Assembly: GCA_030144725.1 (NCBI GenBank)
Contig: JASKMD010000003.1
Coordinates: 1,042,241-1,106,240 of the forward strand
DNA: 64,000 bases
DNA from: Haematococcus lacustris
Taxonomy: Eukaryota; Chlorophyta; Chlorophyceae; Chlamydomonadales; Haematococcaceae
Direction of reading: 5' to 3'
Part shown: one piece after another, positions 19,678 to 29,832 of the stretch
How the letters are laid out: every line of letters starts with the position of its first letter
How positions within the stretch are numbered: position 1 is the stretch's first letter
Made by a program: the position numbers and the translations under genes
Notes under the pieces: generated by a model
What the model saw: only the letters and a program-made list of their open reading frames with translations
Database searches by the model: none
What the model was told of the DNA's origin: nothing

Positions 19678-20262
19678 GTTGATGGCATTTGCCAAGTGAC
19701 CTATGCTCATCCTGGCCTCTCAATAGGCCAGGCTTGTCAGGGAGGGGAAGGAGGCGGCCAGGGCTGCACTGAAAGCAGGCTCCCAATTCCAGGTGTGATG
19801 CCAGGTGTGATTCCAGGTGTGATGCCATCCAATAGTCAGGCTGTCAACTGCCCCACACAGCGGCACTGCCCCCAGCATTTGGGCAACCAGACGAGCCGCA
19901 TCTGATGCTGCAGCAGCTGGCTCCGCTCTGTGACTTTGCATGATTGCATCTGTGTGGCAACTGGCTGGCTGCAGTGTGAGGTGCAGCCTTGGTTGCTGCC
20001 TCTTCTGCAGGGCCTCAGTCAGGAAGGGAGCCAGCTCACGAAGGTGCTGCCCAAGGAAGTCAGGCGGGGTAGGGTAAGTGAGCTGGATCCTTGGAGATAT
20101 CCGCAGCAGAGCTGTAGCCAGGAGCTTGCTGGTCCCAAAGACTTGCAGCCAACTGCTTGCATCCAGCTGGCTCAGGACTGCATCCAGGAGTTCCTCTGGC
20201 AGGCCCTGCAGGCCCGGCAGTTGCTTGCCCTTGTTCGCGTCGGCTGCTGACGACTTCTCCAT
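19678..20262 (-). pseudogene. L4: N-terminal fragment of a family-L gene
   Basis: Starts MEKSSAADANKGKQLPGLQG, with the F-box-like LPEELLDAVLSQLDASSWLQ, and runs to SLTSLAY, then stops: CGA of the paralogues (LAYREARMS in L9) is TGA at about 19720. Homology to L9 continues past the stop to about 19678 and then breaks into dispersed repeat R1. The middle and C-terminal two thirds are absent. A triplicated 12-base unit (ccaggtgtgatg, about 19794-19830) adds HHTWNHTWHHTWN where paralogues have a short loop before EPAFSAALAASFP. Truncation and nonsense change are both visible. Confidence 0.7.
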
Positions 20263-20605
20263 CAGGCCTACGCCGTCATAAAGAAAGCAAGCGCGCCCTT
20301 GTACGCGTGGCCTGACAATGACTTCTCCATCCGGCCTACATCGTCAAGAAAGATTGCAAGCAAGACGATGAGTACTGCAGAGCTTTGGACTGTTGGTGCA
20401 CGGCAAGACCTACCTGCTGCAAGGCGTCGGGTGACGAGCCCACAGGACAGGACATCACTTCGTCTACAGCTCCGTCGTCCGGAGCGGTGTGCGATGATTC
20501 TACGCTGTATCTACGTGCTCCGAGTTTATGACTGTGGCATGCCTCGCAGTGACCCATGCCATGGCATGATTGCGTACTTAAGATGGTATTCTATTTCATT
20601 CAACA
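20263..20605. other. L4 upstream region with a duplicated start stub
   Basis: The start-proximal leader (ttctccatc(a/c)ggcctac) occurs twice, ending at 20262 and again at about 20317-20345, a small duplication of the L 5' end. The element cggtgtgcgatgattctac and following bases (20400-20605) recur at 32265-32470. Confidence 0.45.
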
Positions 20606-20890
20606 TAATTGTGGGTGTACGGCCCACAAGCATCAACGCTGATAGGAAATGGGGTTGTAGTGGAAGTCATCCAACCCATCGGTCTTTTGTGTGTCGTGGC
20701 TATGAACCTGTGAATGGTGACATGTTCGACTACGGTTTCAGTGTGACATCGACCTGGATGATGTGTGAAAGTGTCAGTGGCTGTTGGTAGTGTTTCCACC
20801 CCTCAAAACCATCATGGCTACCCAGTTACCCATGCTTGAAGGGGTAAGTAGAAAAGCTGACACACCAACATACAACAGCCTGACAAGCTA
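20606..20890 (+). repeat. Dispersed repeat R1, internally deleted copy
   Basis: Same ends as the 19320-19672 copy, without the internal stretch. It lies within the 1.07-kb segment duplicated at 32.3-33.3 kb. Confidence 0.5.
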
Positions 20891-20934
20891 AAAAATGACT
20901 GGGTATGTCACTTAGCTACAATCCACTGTGCATG

Positions 20935-21150
20935 ATTGTGGCGAATGGCCTGCGTTGCGGTGCGGCTGATGCTGCCCCTTACTCCATCAACTGGCACGTT
21001 GTGCAGTTCATACCACCGTGGCGCAATGCAAACATGTTGGTGGGCATGCCGGTGGCTGCTTCTTGTGCTGGGTGCTGCCTGGCTGCTAGGCTGGGCCGTG
21101 CCTGTGGTTAGTGCCTTGCGATGCAACAGCTACATGCCAGTGCTGTGAGC
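20935..21150 (+). pseudogene. B-tail remnant (duplicated at 32792-33007)
   Basis: Matches the 3' flank of B genes (ctccatcaactggcacgttg, ggtgggcatgccggtggctg). No B coding exon is attached. Identical to 32792-33007 over the length I compared. Confidence 0.5.
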
Positions 21151-21615
21151 TTGTACAAGCAAGCCATACTGATAAGAGGAGGACATCAGAGAAGGAGGCC
21201 TGGGATGAGGGGTGTAGGTGATAGGATGGGGGGGATAACTGTAAAACAAGAGTGGTAACAACACAAACAACGGGGGTTTGGAGATGGTGGATGGGAGCAA
21301 GGGAGATGGTGGATGGGGGTTATAGGGTACATGAGGCATCCACTGGCTGACACTACAGGTTTGGCCTGTGTCAGGCAAGGCACACCGCGCATCACTTCAC
21401 CACCATCAGGTTCATCTGGGTGATGGAGCTCAGGGTCAACATCACCACCCAGCACATGACCACGGCACATCATGGCAGAGCCGCCGCACCTCATGGCCCA
21501 CCTCAGCCCACCCCAACCAGCTTGCGTGCCATCATGATGCAGTGTAGGGTAGCAGGGGGGGCACTCAACCATGCAGTGTTCTACCAATATCTGCCACCAC
21601 ACCTCATGGCACACC
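21151..21615. other. Convergent spacer before L5
   Basis: Standard B/L spacer (gggtacatgaggcatccact near 21325). Positions up to about 21472 are duplicated at 33007-33330. No gene. Confidence 0.55.
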
Positions 21616-22570
21616 TCAGCCCCACCACTGCTCACTGAACACAATGTCTGCAATCGGGAATAGGACGGGTAAGGCTTGCAGGTTGGCGGAGGACAGACGT
21701 GCTTCGCCCAATCCTGGCACTAAGATGCGCAACACCTTCACACAACGGCCCAGGCGCTGCAGGAGAGCCTGGCCCCCTGCTGCTGACCCCCCCTGCCCAC
21801 TGCTGCTGCCTGGCCCCCCTGGCGTGATGTGCCCCTCAGGGCTGCTGCTGCTGGGCAGGCTGGTGCTGGGACCTGAGTGGCTGCTGCTGGGCTCAGTGGG
21901 CTGGGTGAGCTGCTGGGCAGTACGGCGGCTGTGGCTGAGGTATTGCGCAGTCAGCAGGTTTACAGTGGCCATGCTCACGTGCATATCATGACACATCATC
22001 CCTGCCTTGTTGCGCTCACACAGGTTCAGATCAGCTGCAGCCAGCACCTCAATACTCGGTTGTTCCTCAGTGTGATCCGCCTTGTCACAAAGGTAATGCA
22101 CGTTCAGAGGGTGGGTGAGGCTGTGCAGGGGCAGGTAGGCGGCCGTGACCAAGTCCATCGTGTGCACCTCCAGCTTCCTCCAGCTGCAGTCTGCGCTGGC
22201 TCGGGAGCAGGTCAGGCCAGAGAAGTATACGACGTACAGGTGTGTGATCTGGGTGAGTGCCAGCAAGGCGTCCAGCTGCTCCTGGCCCACCACAGCATCA
22301 TCCAGCACCAGAGTGTGCAGGCTGGGTAGGTTGGCCAGCACTGGCAGCAGTGCCACGACCCCTGACATAGCTATGTCACATTGTAATTCCGCACAAGAGA
22401 GCACTAGCCGCTGCAACTTTGTTAAGCTGCTCACAGCCGCTGCTAAGCTGTCCCAATCCCACAATTCCATGCAATCACCCTTGACTTCCAGCTGAGTAAG
22501 GGTGAGGGGGAAGGGCAGCAGTCCAGACAGGAGCTCAGGCTCCCCGTCCACCTCAATGACACCATTCAGG
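21616..22570 (-). pseudogene. L5: C-terminal half of a family-L gene
   Basis: Open from about 22551 (VDGEPELLSGLLPFPLTLTQ) to the regular-style end LFPIADIVFSEQWWG. It keeps the LRR-like repeats, a variable loop (SCAELQCDIAMSG), NLCERNKAGMMC and the Ser/Gly linker. The upstream half is absent: homology to paralogues ends at about 22570 (ccattcagg) and a hexamer array starts 18 bases later. With no F-box half and no promoter it is a remnant. L4 (N-terminal part) lies downstream of it in gene orientation, so the two are not simply one gene split by an insertion. Confidence 0.7.
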
Positions 22571-22587
22571 CATGTTTACGAGATGTA

Positions 22588-22782
22588 GGGGCAGGGGCAG
22601 GGGGAGGGGCAGGGGCAGGGGCAGGGGCAGGGGCAGGGGCAGGGGCAGGGGCAGGGGCAGGGGCAGGGGCAGGGGCAGGGGCAGGGGCAGGGGCAGGGGC
22701 AGGGGCAGGGGCAGGGGCAGGGGCAGGGGCAGGGGCAGGGGCAGGGGCAGGGGCAGGGGCAGGGGCAGGGGCAGGGGCAGGG
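22588..22782 (+). repeat. (GGGGCA)n hexamer microsatellite, about 32 units
   Basis: Almost pure, with one imperfect unit near its left end (cagggggaggggc). It sits exactly at the truncation point of L5 and just before B4. G-runs of four on one strand could form G-quadruplexes (inference). Long reading frames across it (Arg-Gly or Pro-Ala dipeptides) are artefacts. Confidence 0.95.
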
Positions 22783-22842
22783 TAGAGGTAGAGGTTTGGT
22801 GTGGGCAATGTGAGCAAGAACCCTGTGATTGTATTGGGCCAG

Positions 22843-23494
22843 GTGGTGTCCAGCCTTATGCAAGCGCTGGTGGCAGCAGGGGAGGTACGCTGCCTGAGAC
22901 TTCACCAGCAGCAGGGCGCCGCCTGCAATGTGACCAGCCAGGGCAACGGCGTGACAGCTGCAGAGCAAGTCAGCACAATGCAAGCAGGGGTGGCATCAGG
23001 TGGGCAGCAGGAGGGCAGCAGCAGGGGCTACAGGGGCAGGAGCAGGCTCAGGGACCAGGGCGGTCACACCCCCTCTTGATGTTGCCACCACCTCCTCCCC
23101 AGCTGCAGCTGAGCCTGCCCAGGGAGCATCAGGTGCAGCTGGGGCTGTGACTGGTGCTGGGGCTGCAGGGGCGGGTGCAGCTGCTGAGCCTGTGCTGTCC
23201 ACAGCTGCGCCACAGCACATGGGCGGGGTGCCTGATGCTGCAACCCAAGCTGCAAACCAGTCATCCAGTCCTGAGCCAAGCGCCAAAGCAGCAGGAGCAG
23301 CAACAGTAGCAGCAGGAGGCTCTACAGCAGGGTCAGGAGCAGCAGCAGCAGCAGCTGTAGGGTCACTGCAACAGGAATGGCAAACGCATGACTCTGGTGT
23401 GTATGGCCTGCCTTGCGGTGAGGCTGCTGCTTTTGCTGCATCAACTGGCACGATGTGCAGCTCGCGCCACCATGGGGCGATGCAAACATGTTGA
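22843..23494 (+). pseudogene. B4: last-exon fragment of family B
   Basis: Begins at the E4 acceptor (ggccag/gtggtg) with VVSSLMQALVAAGEVRCLRL and runs to GGHTPS* (stop about 23077-23079). The Ala/Gly-rich part continues in another frame (AAAEPVLSTAAPQHMGGVPD to about 23494), so a frameshift separates the two. E1-E3 are missing. Its tail passes, without an L gene, straight into E1 of B5 at about 23570 (gtgcgtcttcgg/cctcagg), a head-to-tail B-B fusion. Confidence 0.6.
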
Positions 23495-23575
23495 CAGGCA
23501 TGCCGGTGGCTATTTCTATTGCTGGTTGCTGCCAGGCTGCTAGGATGGGCTGAGCCTGTGGTGAGTGCGTCTTCG

Positions 23576-25177
23576 GCCTCAGGCTAGAGGCAGGCCAGCT
23601 GGAGGGGCTGGAGGGGGAGGCCTGGTGGGGCCACTGCCCGGACTATGCTCTGGGAACAGGTGCGTGGCCCTGCCTGACGCTGATGACCACACACCACTGC
23701 CCCTGCTGCCCTGCCTACCCTCCCCATCCCTGCCACCCTCCTCAGGGGAGGACGAGAATGAGTGTGAGTGCTTAGCCGGCGCCCGCCGTGTGTTCCAGTT
23801 GTCCCTCACCGCCTCCAGCCTGGCCCTGGACCTGCAGCGGCTGGAGCTGGCCTGCGCCTTCCTGCTCACTGACAGGCTGTGGGCTGTCGCCATGGCGGAC
23901 CTGGCGCAGCTGGCGGTGGGCCTACACGCCAACACGGCGCAGCGCAGGCTGCTTACGACCCCCTCCGCCCTCTACAGCCCCCGCCCCGCCAGCCTCAGCC
24001 CAACAGCATCGGGCCCCACAGCCATGGGAGGTCAGCAGGGGCCGGGGTGGGTGGAGAAGCTGGAGCCGTTCTGGCAGCTGTTTGTGACGTATGTGGTGGA
24101 GGCGACTGCTGGCACTGAACACAACCTGGCGTGGTGGATGGCGGCGGTGAAGGCGGGCAATGCGTACCTGCCTGACCTGGTCACCCTGCTGCAGCGGGCT
24201 CAGCCTATGAACGCCAAGATGCTGGTCGAGGCTGCTGCCCAGTATGTGTAAGAGGTCAGTGGGGCGGCTGAGAGGGGGCCACAGGGGCAGGGCGGCAGCA
24301 GAGGCACCAGAGGGTGCAGGGTCCAGAAGGCCTCCTCCTGCTGCCTTGCATCCCTGCTTGCCCCTGCTGCTGGGTCTCAGCCCACCCCAACACCTGGCTG
24401 CCTGGTCCTTGTAGGTGCGGCAGCAGGGGGAGGGCGGGTGGGAGGTGCTGCTGGCCATGGCAGGCCGCATGCGCAAGAGGTTCCGCTCCACAGCCGCCAA
24501 GATCAACAACTCACGCGTAGCGGCGGTAAGGAGTGACGCATGGGGCAGTGTGACATGGGTGGAGATATGGTGTGGGCAGTGAAAGCATGAGGTGTGGGAA
24601 GTATAACCTGCCAAGTTGCTGTCTTGGTTGTGTTGGTCCAGGTGTGTCCAGCCTGATACAAGCGCTGATGGCAGCAGGGGAGGCACGCTGCCTGAGACTG
24701 CACCAGCAGCTGGGCGCCGCCTGCAATGTGACCAGCCAGGGCAATGGCGTGACAGCTGCAGAGCAAGTCAGCCAGGAGCAAGTAGGGCCATCAGTGGTGG
24801 TAGGGGCGGAAGCAGGGGCGAGGGCAACAGGGAAATCAGGGGTAGGGGCAGGGGCGCAGACCCCCCATCCTGATGCTGCCCACACCTCCTCCCCAGCTGC
24901 AGCTGCAGCAGCTGAGCCTGCCCAGGGAGCATCAGGTGCAGCTGGGGCTGTGACTGGTGCTGGGGCTGCAGGGGCGGGTGCAGCTGCTGAGCGTGTGCTG
25001 TCCCAGCCAACAGCTGCGCCACAGCACATGGGCGGGGTGCCTGATGCTGCTGCAACCCAAGCTGCAAACCAGTCATCCAGTGCTGAGCCAGGCACCAAAG
25101 CAGCAGGAGCAGCGGCAGGAGCAGCAGTAGTAGCAGCAGCAGTGAGGGTCACTGCAGCAGGAATGGTATACGCATGA
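23576..25177 (+). pseudogene. B5: family-B copy with a nonsense codon in the core exon
   Basis: E1 is intact to 23659 (AGQLEGLEGEAWWGHCPDYA). E2 is 23746-24254 with the usual sequence, but the final QYVQE is QYV*E: TAA at 24249-24251. E3, 24415-24525, is the complete 111-nt basic exon (GRMRKRFRSTAAKINNSRVA), with its own donor gtaagg. E4 follows acceptor ggtccag at 24641, but one base is missing (gtgtgtcc for gttgtgtcc), so the in-phase reading stops early; the other frame is open to 25177 (AGAAVVAAAVRVTAAGMVYA*). It is the short-tailed type, without the AVVVGCQAAG module. Two lesions are visible. Confidence 0.65.
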
Positions 25178-26021
25178 CTCTGGTGTGTAGCTTGCATCAC
25201 GGTGCTGCTGATGCTGCCCTTGCTCCATCAACTGGCACGTTGTGCAGTTCAGACCACCGTGGGGCAATGCACACATGTTGGTGGGCATGCCGGTGGCTAT
25301 TTCTATTGCTGGGTGCTACCAGGCTGCTAGGCTGGGCTGAGCCTGTGATGAGTGCGTTATCGATGCAACACTGTTCTGTCTCATCTTCAGTGAGCCGTGA
25401 TCTGCTGTGTGAGCCATACTCTACCTGTGTAATCCATTGTCCAGTGGTGAGAGCTGGAGGGAGTGACGTGTCGACGCGGAGACCATGGAAGGAGGCTCGA
25501 GATGAGGGGTGTAGGTGATGGGATGAGGGTGAAGGCACAGCAAGAGTCGTGATTGGACACATGCTGTGAGTATTAAAGACAAACTGTGCTACCTAGATGG
25601 CTAGGGAGAGAGAGGTGGGTGGAACAGTTGTTCGTATACGCCAGTAGGCTGCGTTCTGACCAGGATGATTGCCGCAAGTAGTGCAGAGAACTATCCGACG
25701 TATCCACACTTTGCTCAATGTAAGACTTCCAGAATAGAAGACCAACTTAAGGGGAAAGCAAGCAAATCCTTGTCAAACACACGCCGAGACCTGTAAGTGT
25801 AAGTGCAAGTTCAGAACATCAAGGCTTGCGTCTAAACAAGCGGAAATCCTATCATGCATCCTAGCTTTCAAACAACCCTGTTTCATAGGGTCTGGGAGGG
25901 TGGTGGTTGGGAGGAGCCGGGAATGAAGGGTACATGAGGCACACACTAGCTGACACTACAGGGTCAACCACCACTACCCATCACATGACCACCTCAGCCC
26001 ACCCAGCCAGCTTGTGAGCCA
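25178..26021. other. Convergent spacer B5/L6
   Basis: B-tail flank (ggcacgttgtgcagttcaga) followed by the spacer block near 25925. From about 25380 it is paired with 43890-44555 upstream of L11 (ccagaatagaagaccaactt near 25729 and 44250). No gene. Confidence 0.55.
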
Positions 26022-27602
26022 TCATGATGCAGTGTGGGGTGGCAGGGAGGGTACACAGCCGTGCAGTGTTCTACTGATATCCGGCAAAAGTGCAAACGGG
26101 AACAGGACAGGTAAGGCTTGCCGGTTGGCTGTGGACATACGTTTTGCGCCCGGTCCCTGCCATGTGATGCGCACCGCCTTCACGCAACGGCCCACGCGCT
26201 GCATGAGAGCGTGGCCCCCTGCTGCTGACCCCTGCTGCCCACCCTGCCCAGTGCTGCTGCCTTGCCCCGCTGGTGTGATGTGCCCCTCAAAGCTGCTGCT
26301 GCTGGCCATAGTGGGGTGGGTGAGCTGCTGGGCAGTATGGCGGCTGTGGCTAAGGTATTGCTCAGTCAGCATGTCCACAGTGGCCTTGCTCAGGGTAATG
26401 TTGTCATCCAGCACCAGCCCTGCCTTGTTGCGCTCACACAGGTTGAGCTCAGCTGCAGCCAGCACCTCTATACTGGGTTCTTTGACGTCCCCGACTAGTC
26501 GATGCAACCACAGAGGGTGAGTGAGACTGTGCAGGGGCAGGTAGGCGGCTGTGACCCAGTCCATTGTATGCGCCTTTAGCTGCCTCCAGCTGCAGTCTGC
26601 GCTGGCCCGGGAGGAGGTCAGGCCAGAGAAGGCTGGGACCTCCAGGCTGGTGATCTGGGTGAGTGCCAGCAAGGCGTCCAGCTGCTCCTGGCCCACCACA
26701 ATTTCATCCATCACCAGGGTGTGCAGGCTGGGTAGGTGGGCCAGCGCTGACAGCAGTGCCATGGGCCCTGGCCCACCCTTGTGCCAAGCTCTGTATGCAT
26801 CAGTGAGCCTTAGCTGCTGCAACTGTGTCAAGCTGCTCACAGCCGCTGCCATCCTGACCCAATCCCACGGCTCCTCGTATACATCAGTCACTTCCAGCTG
26901 AGTAAGGGTGGCCGGTAAGGGCAGCAGTCCAGACAGGAACTGGTGCACATCAAAGATACCATACAGGCTGAGTGTCTGCAGCCTGCTGCCAATGAAGGGG
27001 GAACTGCCAGGCTGGCCTTGCTGTGTGATGCTGGCATACACCAGGTCCAGGTGCAGCAGCCGTGGTAACAGCAGGGGGTTGATCGCATTCGCCAAGTGAC
27101 CTATGCTCATGCTGCATTTCTGTAGGGTCAGGCTTGTTAGAGAAGGGAAGGAGGCGGCCAGGGCTGCGCTGAACTCAGGCTCCCATGGAAAATCCAAGTC
27201 GTAATGCCAGCTGATAGCCAGGCTGTCGACTGCCCCACACAGCGGCACTGCCTTTAGCATCATTGCCACTAGACGGGCTGCATCTGCTACTACTGCAGCA
27301 GCTGGCTCTGCTCTGCAATGTTCCCACATTGCATCCGTTGGGACAGCAACTGGTTGCAGTGTGAGGTGCAGCTCTGGTTGCTGCCTGCTGCGCAGGACCT
27401 CAGTCAGGAAGGGAGCCAGCTCACGAAGGTGTTGCCCAATGATGTCATGTGGGGTTGGGTAGGTGAGCTTGATCCTTGGACATATCCGCAGCAGAGCTGT
27501 GGCCAAGAGCTTGCTGGTCCTGAAGACTTGCAGCCGACTGCTTGCATCCAGCTGGCTCAGGACTGCATTTAAAAGTTCCTCTGGCAGGCTCTGCATCTTC
27601 AT
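26022..27602 (-). CDS. L6: F-box-like/LRR protein with short N-terminus and altered C-terminus
   Basis: 526 codons. The N-terminus is shortened: MKMQSLPEELLNAVLSQLDA begins almost at the F-box-like motif, because the about 17 residues KSSAGDVNKGQQLQGLQ of relatives are deleted. LRR-like middle with the loops VTDVYEEPWDW and LTDAYRAWHKGGPGP. NLCERNKAGLVLDDNI block and Ser/Gly linker follow. The end reads LFPFALLPDISRTLHGCVPS and onward, where relatives end LFPSANVTFAGYQ: a small deletion (cggcaaaagtgcaaacggg) shifts the last codons and extends the protein by about 20 residues. L11 shares both changes. Open throughout, so probably expressed. Confidence 0.74.
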   Translation of the reverse strand: MKMQSLPEELLNAVLSQLDASSRLQVFRTSKLLATALLRICPRIKLTYPTPHDIIGQHLRELAPFLTEVLRSRQQPELHLTLQPVAVPTDAMWEHCRAEPAAAVVADAARLVAMMLKAVPLCGAVDSLAISWHYDLDFPWEPEFSAALAASFPSLTSLTLQKCSMSIGHLANAINPLLLPRLLHLDLVYASITQQGQPGSSPFIGSRLQTLSLYGIFDVHQFLSGLLPLPATLTQLEVTDVYEEPWDWVRMAAAVSSLTQLQQLRLTDAYRAWHKGGPGPMALLSALAHLPSLHTLVMDEIVVGQEQLDALLALTQITSLEVPAFSGLTSSRASADCSWRQLKAHTMDWVTAAYLPLHSLTHPLWLHRLVGDVKEPSIEVLAAAELNLCERNKAGLVLDDNITLSKATVDMLTEQYLSHSRHTAQQLTHPTMASSSSFEGHITPAGQGSSTGQGGQQGSAAGGHALMQRVGRCVKAVRITWQGPGAKRMSTANRQALPVLFPFALLPDISRTLHGCVPSLPPHTAS

Positions 27603-28384
27603 CAGGCCTACATCGTCAAGAAAGATAGCAAAGCAAGACGATGAGTACTGCAGAGCTTAGGACTGTTGGTGCACAGCAAGACCTACCTGGTGAAAGGCGT
27701 CAGTGACGAGCCCACAGGACAGCACAGGATAGGACCTGGGAATAGAATGAAAAGTGCTGCGGTATTTGAGCCCTGCAACGGGTATGTGACCTCCAGTAAT
27801 CTTTGATTTACTCAGCGATGGAGTGCCATGCCACCTCGCACTCCCAACCCAGCTTGGGTGCCGACAGCGACTGACACCACACTACAGCTTGGGTGCCGAC
27901 AGCGACAGACACCACACTACAGCTTGGGTGCCGACAGCGACAGACACCACACTACAGCTTGGGTGCCGACAGCGACAGACACCACTAGAAAGTGCAAATG
28001 AGTGCCGCACTGCCCAGCTCGCAAGCCCTGTCATGCTCCTATTTCTGCTCAAATACCCCATGGACCGTCAAGGGTATGAACCTACGCAATGCCACTTTGA
28101 TGATGCATCAGGGCGAAACGAAAATAGGCACTGGTGCACAGCCACCCCTGCCCCTGCTGCCCACCCGCAGCTGCCCCGGCTGCCCATTTAGCCCAGCTCC
28201 ACCCTACCGCCCCTGCTTACCCTGCTGCCAACATACTCCGCCAGCCCTGACCCACCCTGCCGCAACCATCACCCCACGCTACTCACCCCCCCTTTGCCTC
28301 CATCACCAACACCCACTGCTGCCCCCTCCCTGCCCCGCCTCGACCAGCCCTGCCTGCCCTCCCCTCCCACTGGCCCCATCTCCA
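27603..28384. promoter_or_regulatory. Upstream region of L6 and remnant B 5' region
   Basis: Leader tatctttcttgacgatgtag followed by the L-upstream block. gaatgaaaagtgctgcggta near 27750 is the site which, near L11, is occupied by the foldback element (46.33 kb), so this is the empty-site counterpart. A 35-bp tandem array lies at 27850-27990. The rest is Pro-rich, Ser-poor B-type 5' sequence. Confidence 0.5.
27850..27990 (+). repeat. 35-bp tandem repeat, 4 copies
   Basis: Units begin cagcttgggtgccgacagcg at 27850, 27885, 27920 and 27955. The corresponding region at about 50877 has only two units, and 36440 has one. Confidence 0.85.
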
Positions 28385-28423
28385 GGGGAGGAAGAGAACG
28401 AGCGTGAGTGCGTAGCCGCAGCC
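28385..28423 (+). pseudogene. Stub of a family-B core exon
   Basis: Acceptor ccag and the first 13 codons of E2 (GEEENERECVAAA), then the match ends in a short ggggcggccag duplication. The rest of the gene is missing. Confidence 0.55.
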
Positions 28424-28894
28424 AGAAAGGGGCGGCCAGGTGGCGGCCAGAAAGGGGCGGCCAGGCGGGGTGTAGAGGTTGTTAGGGGGAGGTTGTATAT
28501 GTCATGAGGATCAATACAACAGCGGGGACTGTCACTGACTATTTGCAATGCTCCTGGGTCAGTTCTGTCGCAAAGCACGTATGCATTAAAATGCGAACAT
28601 TCGAGTCGCCAATGCGCTCAGCACAAAAAAAATACACTGACAGAGTCGGCTATGCGGGGATGTGCAACACATTCCTTGTAGAGCACTGCGCATCACTACA
28701 CCACCATCAGGTTCATCTAGGTGATGGAGCTCAGCGTCAACCAACACTACCCAGCAAATGACCACGCCGCATCATGGCAGTGTTGTCGCACCTCATGGAC
28801 CACCTCAGCTCACCCAGCCTGCTTGTGAGTCATCATGATGCAGTGTGGGGTGGAAGGGCACGCAGCCATGCGGTGTTTTACCACTCAAAGGTGA
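28424..28894. other. Spacer before L7 remnant
   Basis: No gene. Unique sequence to about 28690, then the conserved B/L spacer block (ccaccatcaggttcatctag). Confidence 0.5.
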
Positions 28895-29249
28895 ACCCCC
28901 CTAGCGTGATGTGCCCCTCCGGGCTGCTGCTGCTGGCCAGGCTGGTGCTGGGCCCTGAGTGGCTGCTGCTGGCCACAGTGGGGTGGGGGGGCTGCTGGGC
29001 AGTACGGGAGCTGTGGCTGAGGTATTGCTCAGTCAGCAGGTCCACAGTGGCTCTGCTTAGGCACATGCCCCATTCCAGCACCAGCCCTGCCTTGTTGCGC
29101 TCACACAGGTTGAGCTCAGCTGCAGCCAGCAACTCGATACTCGGTTCCGCGATCCCATCCATCTCGATTCCATTCACCAGTCGAACCAAGTGCAGCGGGT
29201 GGGTGAGGCTGTGCAGGGGCAGGTGGGCGGCTGAGTCCCAGTCCATCGC
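28895..29249 (-). pseudogene. L7a: internal C-terminal fragment of family L
   Basis: About 118 codons: MDWDSAAHLPLHSLTHPLHL through NLCERNKAGLVLEWGM and the Ser-rich linker to SPEGHITLGG. Both ends break into spacer sequence. No start, no F-box-like part and no end. Confidence 0.65.
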
Positions 29250-29460
29250 ATGGTGGTGGTTGGGGCAAGTGGGGGATGAAGGGTACATGAGGCATCCACT
29301 GGCTCACTTCACCATCAGGTTTATTTGGATGATCTCAGGGTCAAACTACCCATCACTACCCAGCACATGACCACCTCAGCCGGCCTCGGCCAATTTGCAA
29401 GCCATCATGATGCAGTGTGGGGTGGCAGGGAGGGTACACAGCCATGCAGTGTGTCACCAT

Positions 29461-29661
29461 CCAAAAAACGTAAAGTTAGCAGACGGGAACAGGACAGCGA
29501 AGGTATGCTGATTGTCTGAGGACAGACGTGCTTCGTCATGATTTGGTGCTCTGATGCACAGCTCCTTCACGTAACAGCCCAGCCGCTGCATGAGAGCCTG
29601 GCCCCCTGCTGCTGACCCCTGCTGCCCCCACGGCCCACTGCTATTGCCTGGCCCCCCTGGT
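29461..29661 (-). pseudogene. L7b: C-terminal-end fragment of family L
   Basis: Matches the last about 65 codons of L8 and relatives (from cccagccgctgcatgagagc toward the stop region) and ends abruptly at ggcccccctgg, where a B tail begins (tctgtggcctgcattgtgg). With L7a it may be one gene broken by deletion and rearrangement. Confidence 0.55.
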
Positions 29662-29832
29662 CTGTGGCCTGCATTGTGGTGCTGATGCTGCCCCTTGCTC
29701 CAACAACTAGCACGTCGTGCAGTTCATACCAGCGTAACGCAATACAAACATGTTGACGGGCATGCCGATGGCTATTTCTATTGCTGGGTGCTGCAAGGCT
29801 GTTAGGCTGGGCTGAGCCTGTGATCAGTCCGT
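29662..29832 (+). pseudogene. B-tail remnant
   Basis: B 3' flank sequence (ggcctgcattgtggtgctga, cgggcatgccgatggctat) fused directly to L7b. No B exon remains. Confidence 0.45.

Noticed and set aside
22566..22983. Long open frames of Arg-Gly, Pro-Ala or Pro-Cys dipeptides
   Set aside because: They are simply the GGGGCA array read in different frames; no non-repetitive coding sequence is attached.
27850..27990. Regular 35-bp repeats resembling a CRISPR array
   Set aside because: Units are directly adjacent with no spacers, and the genome is eukaryotic.
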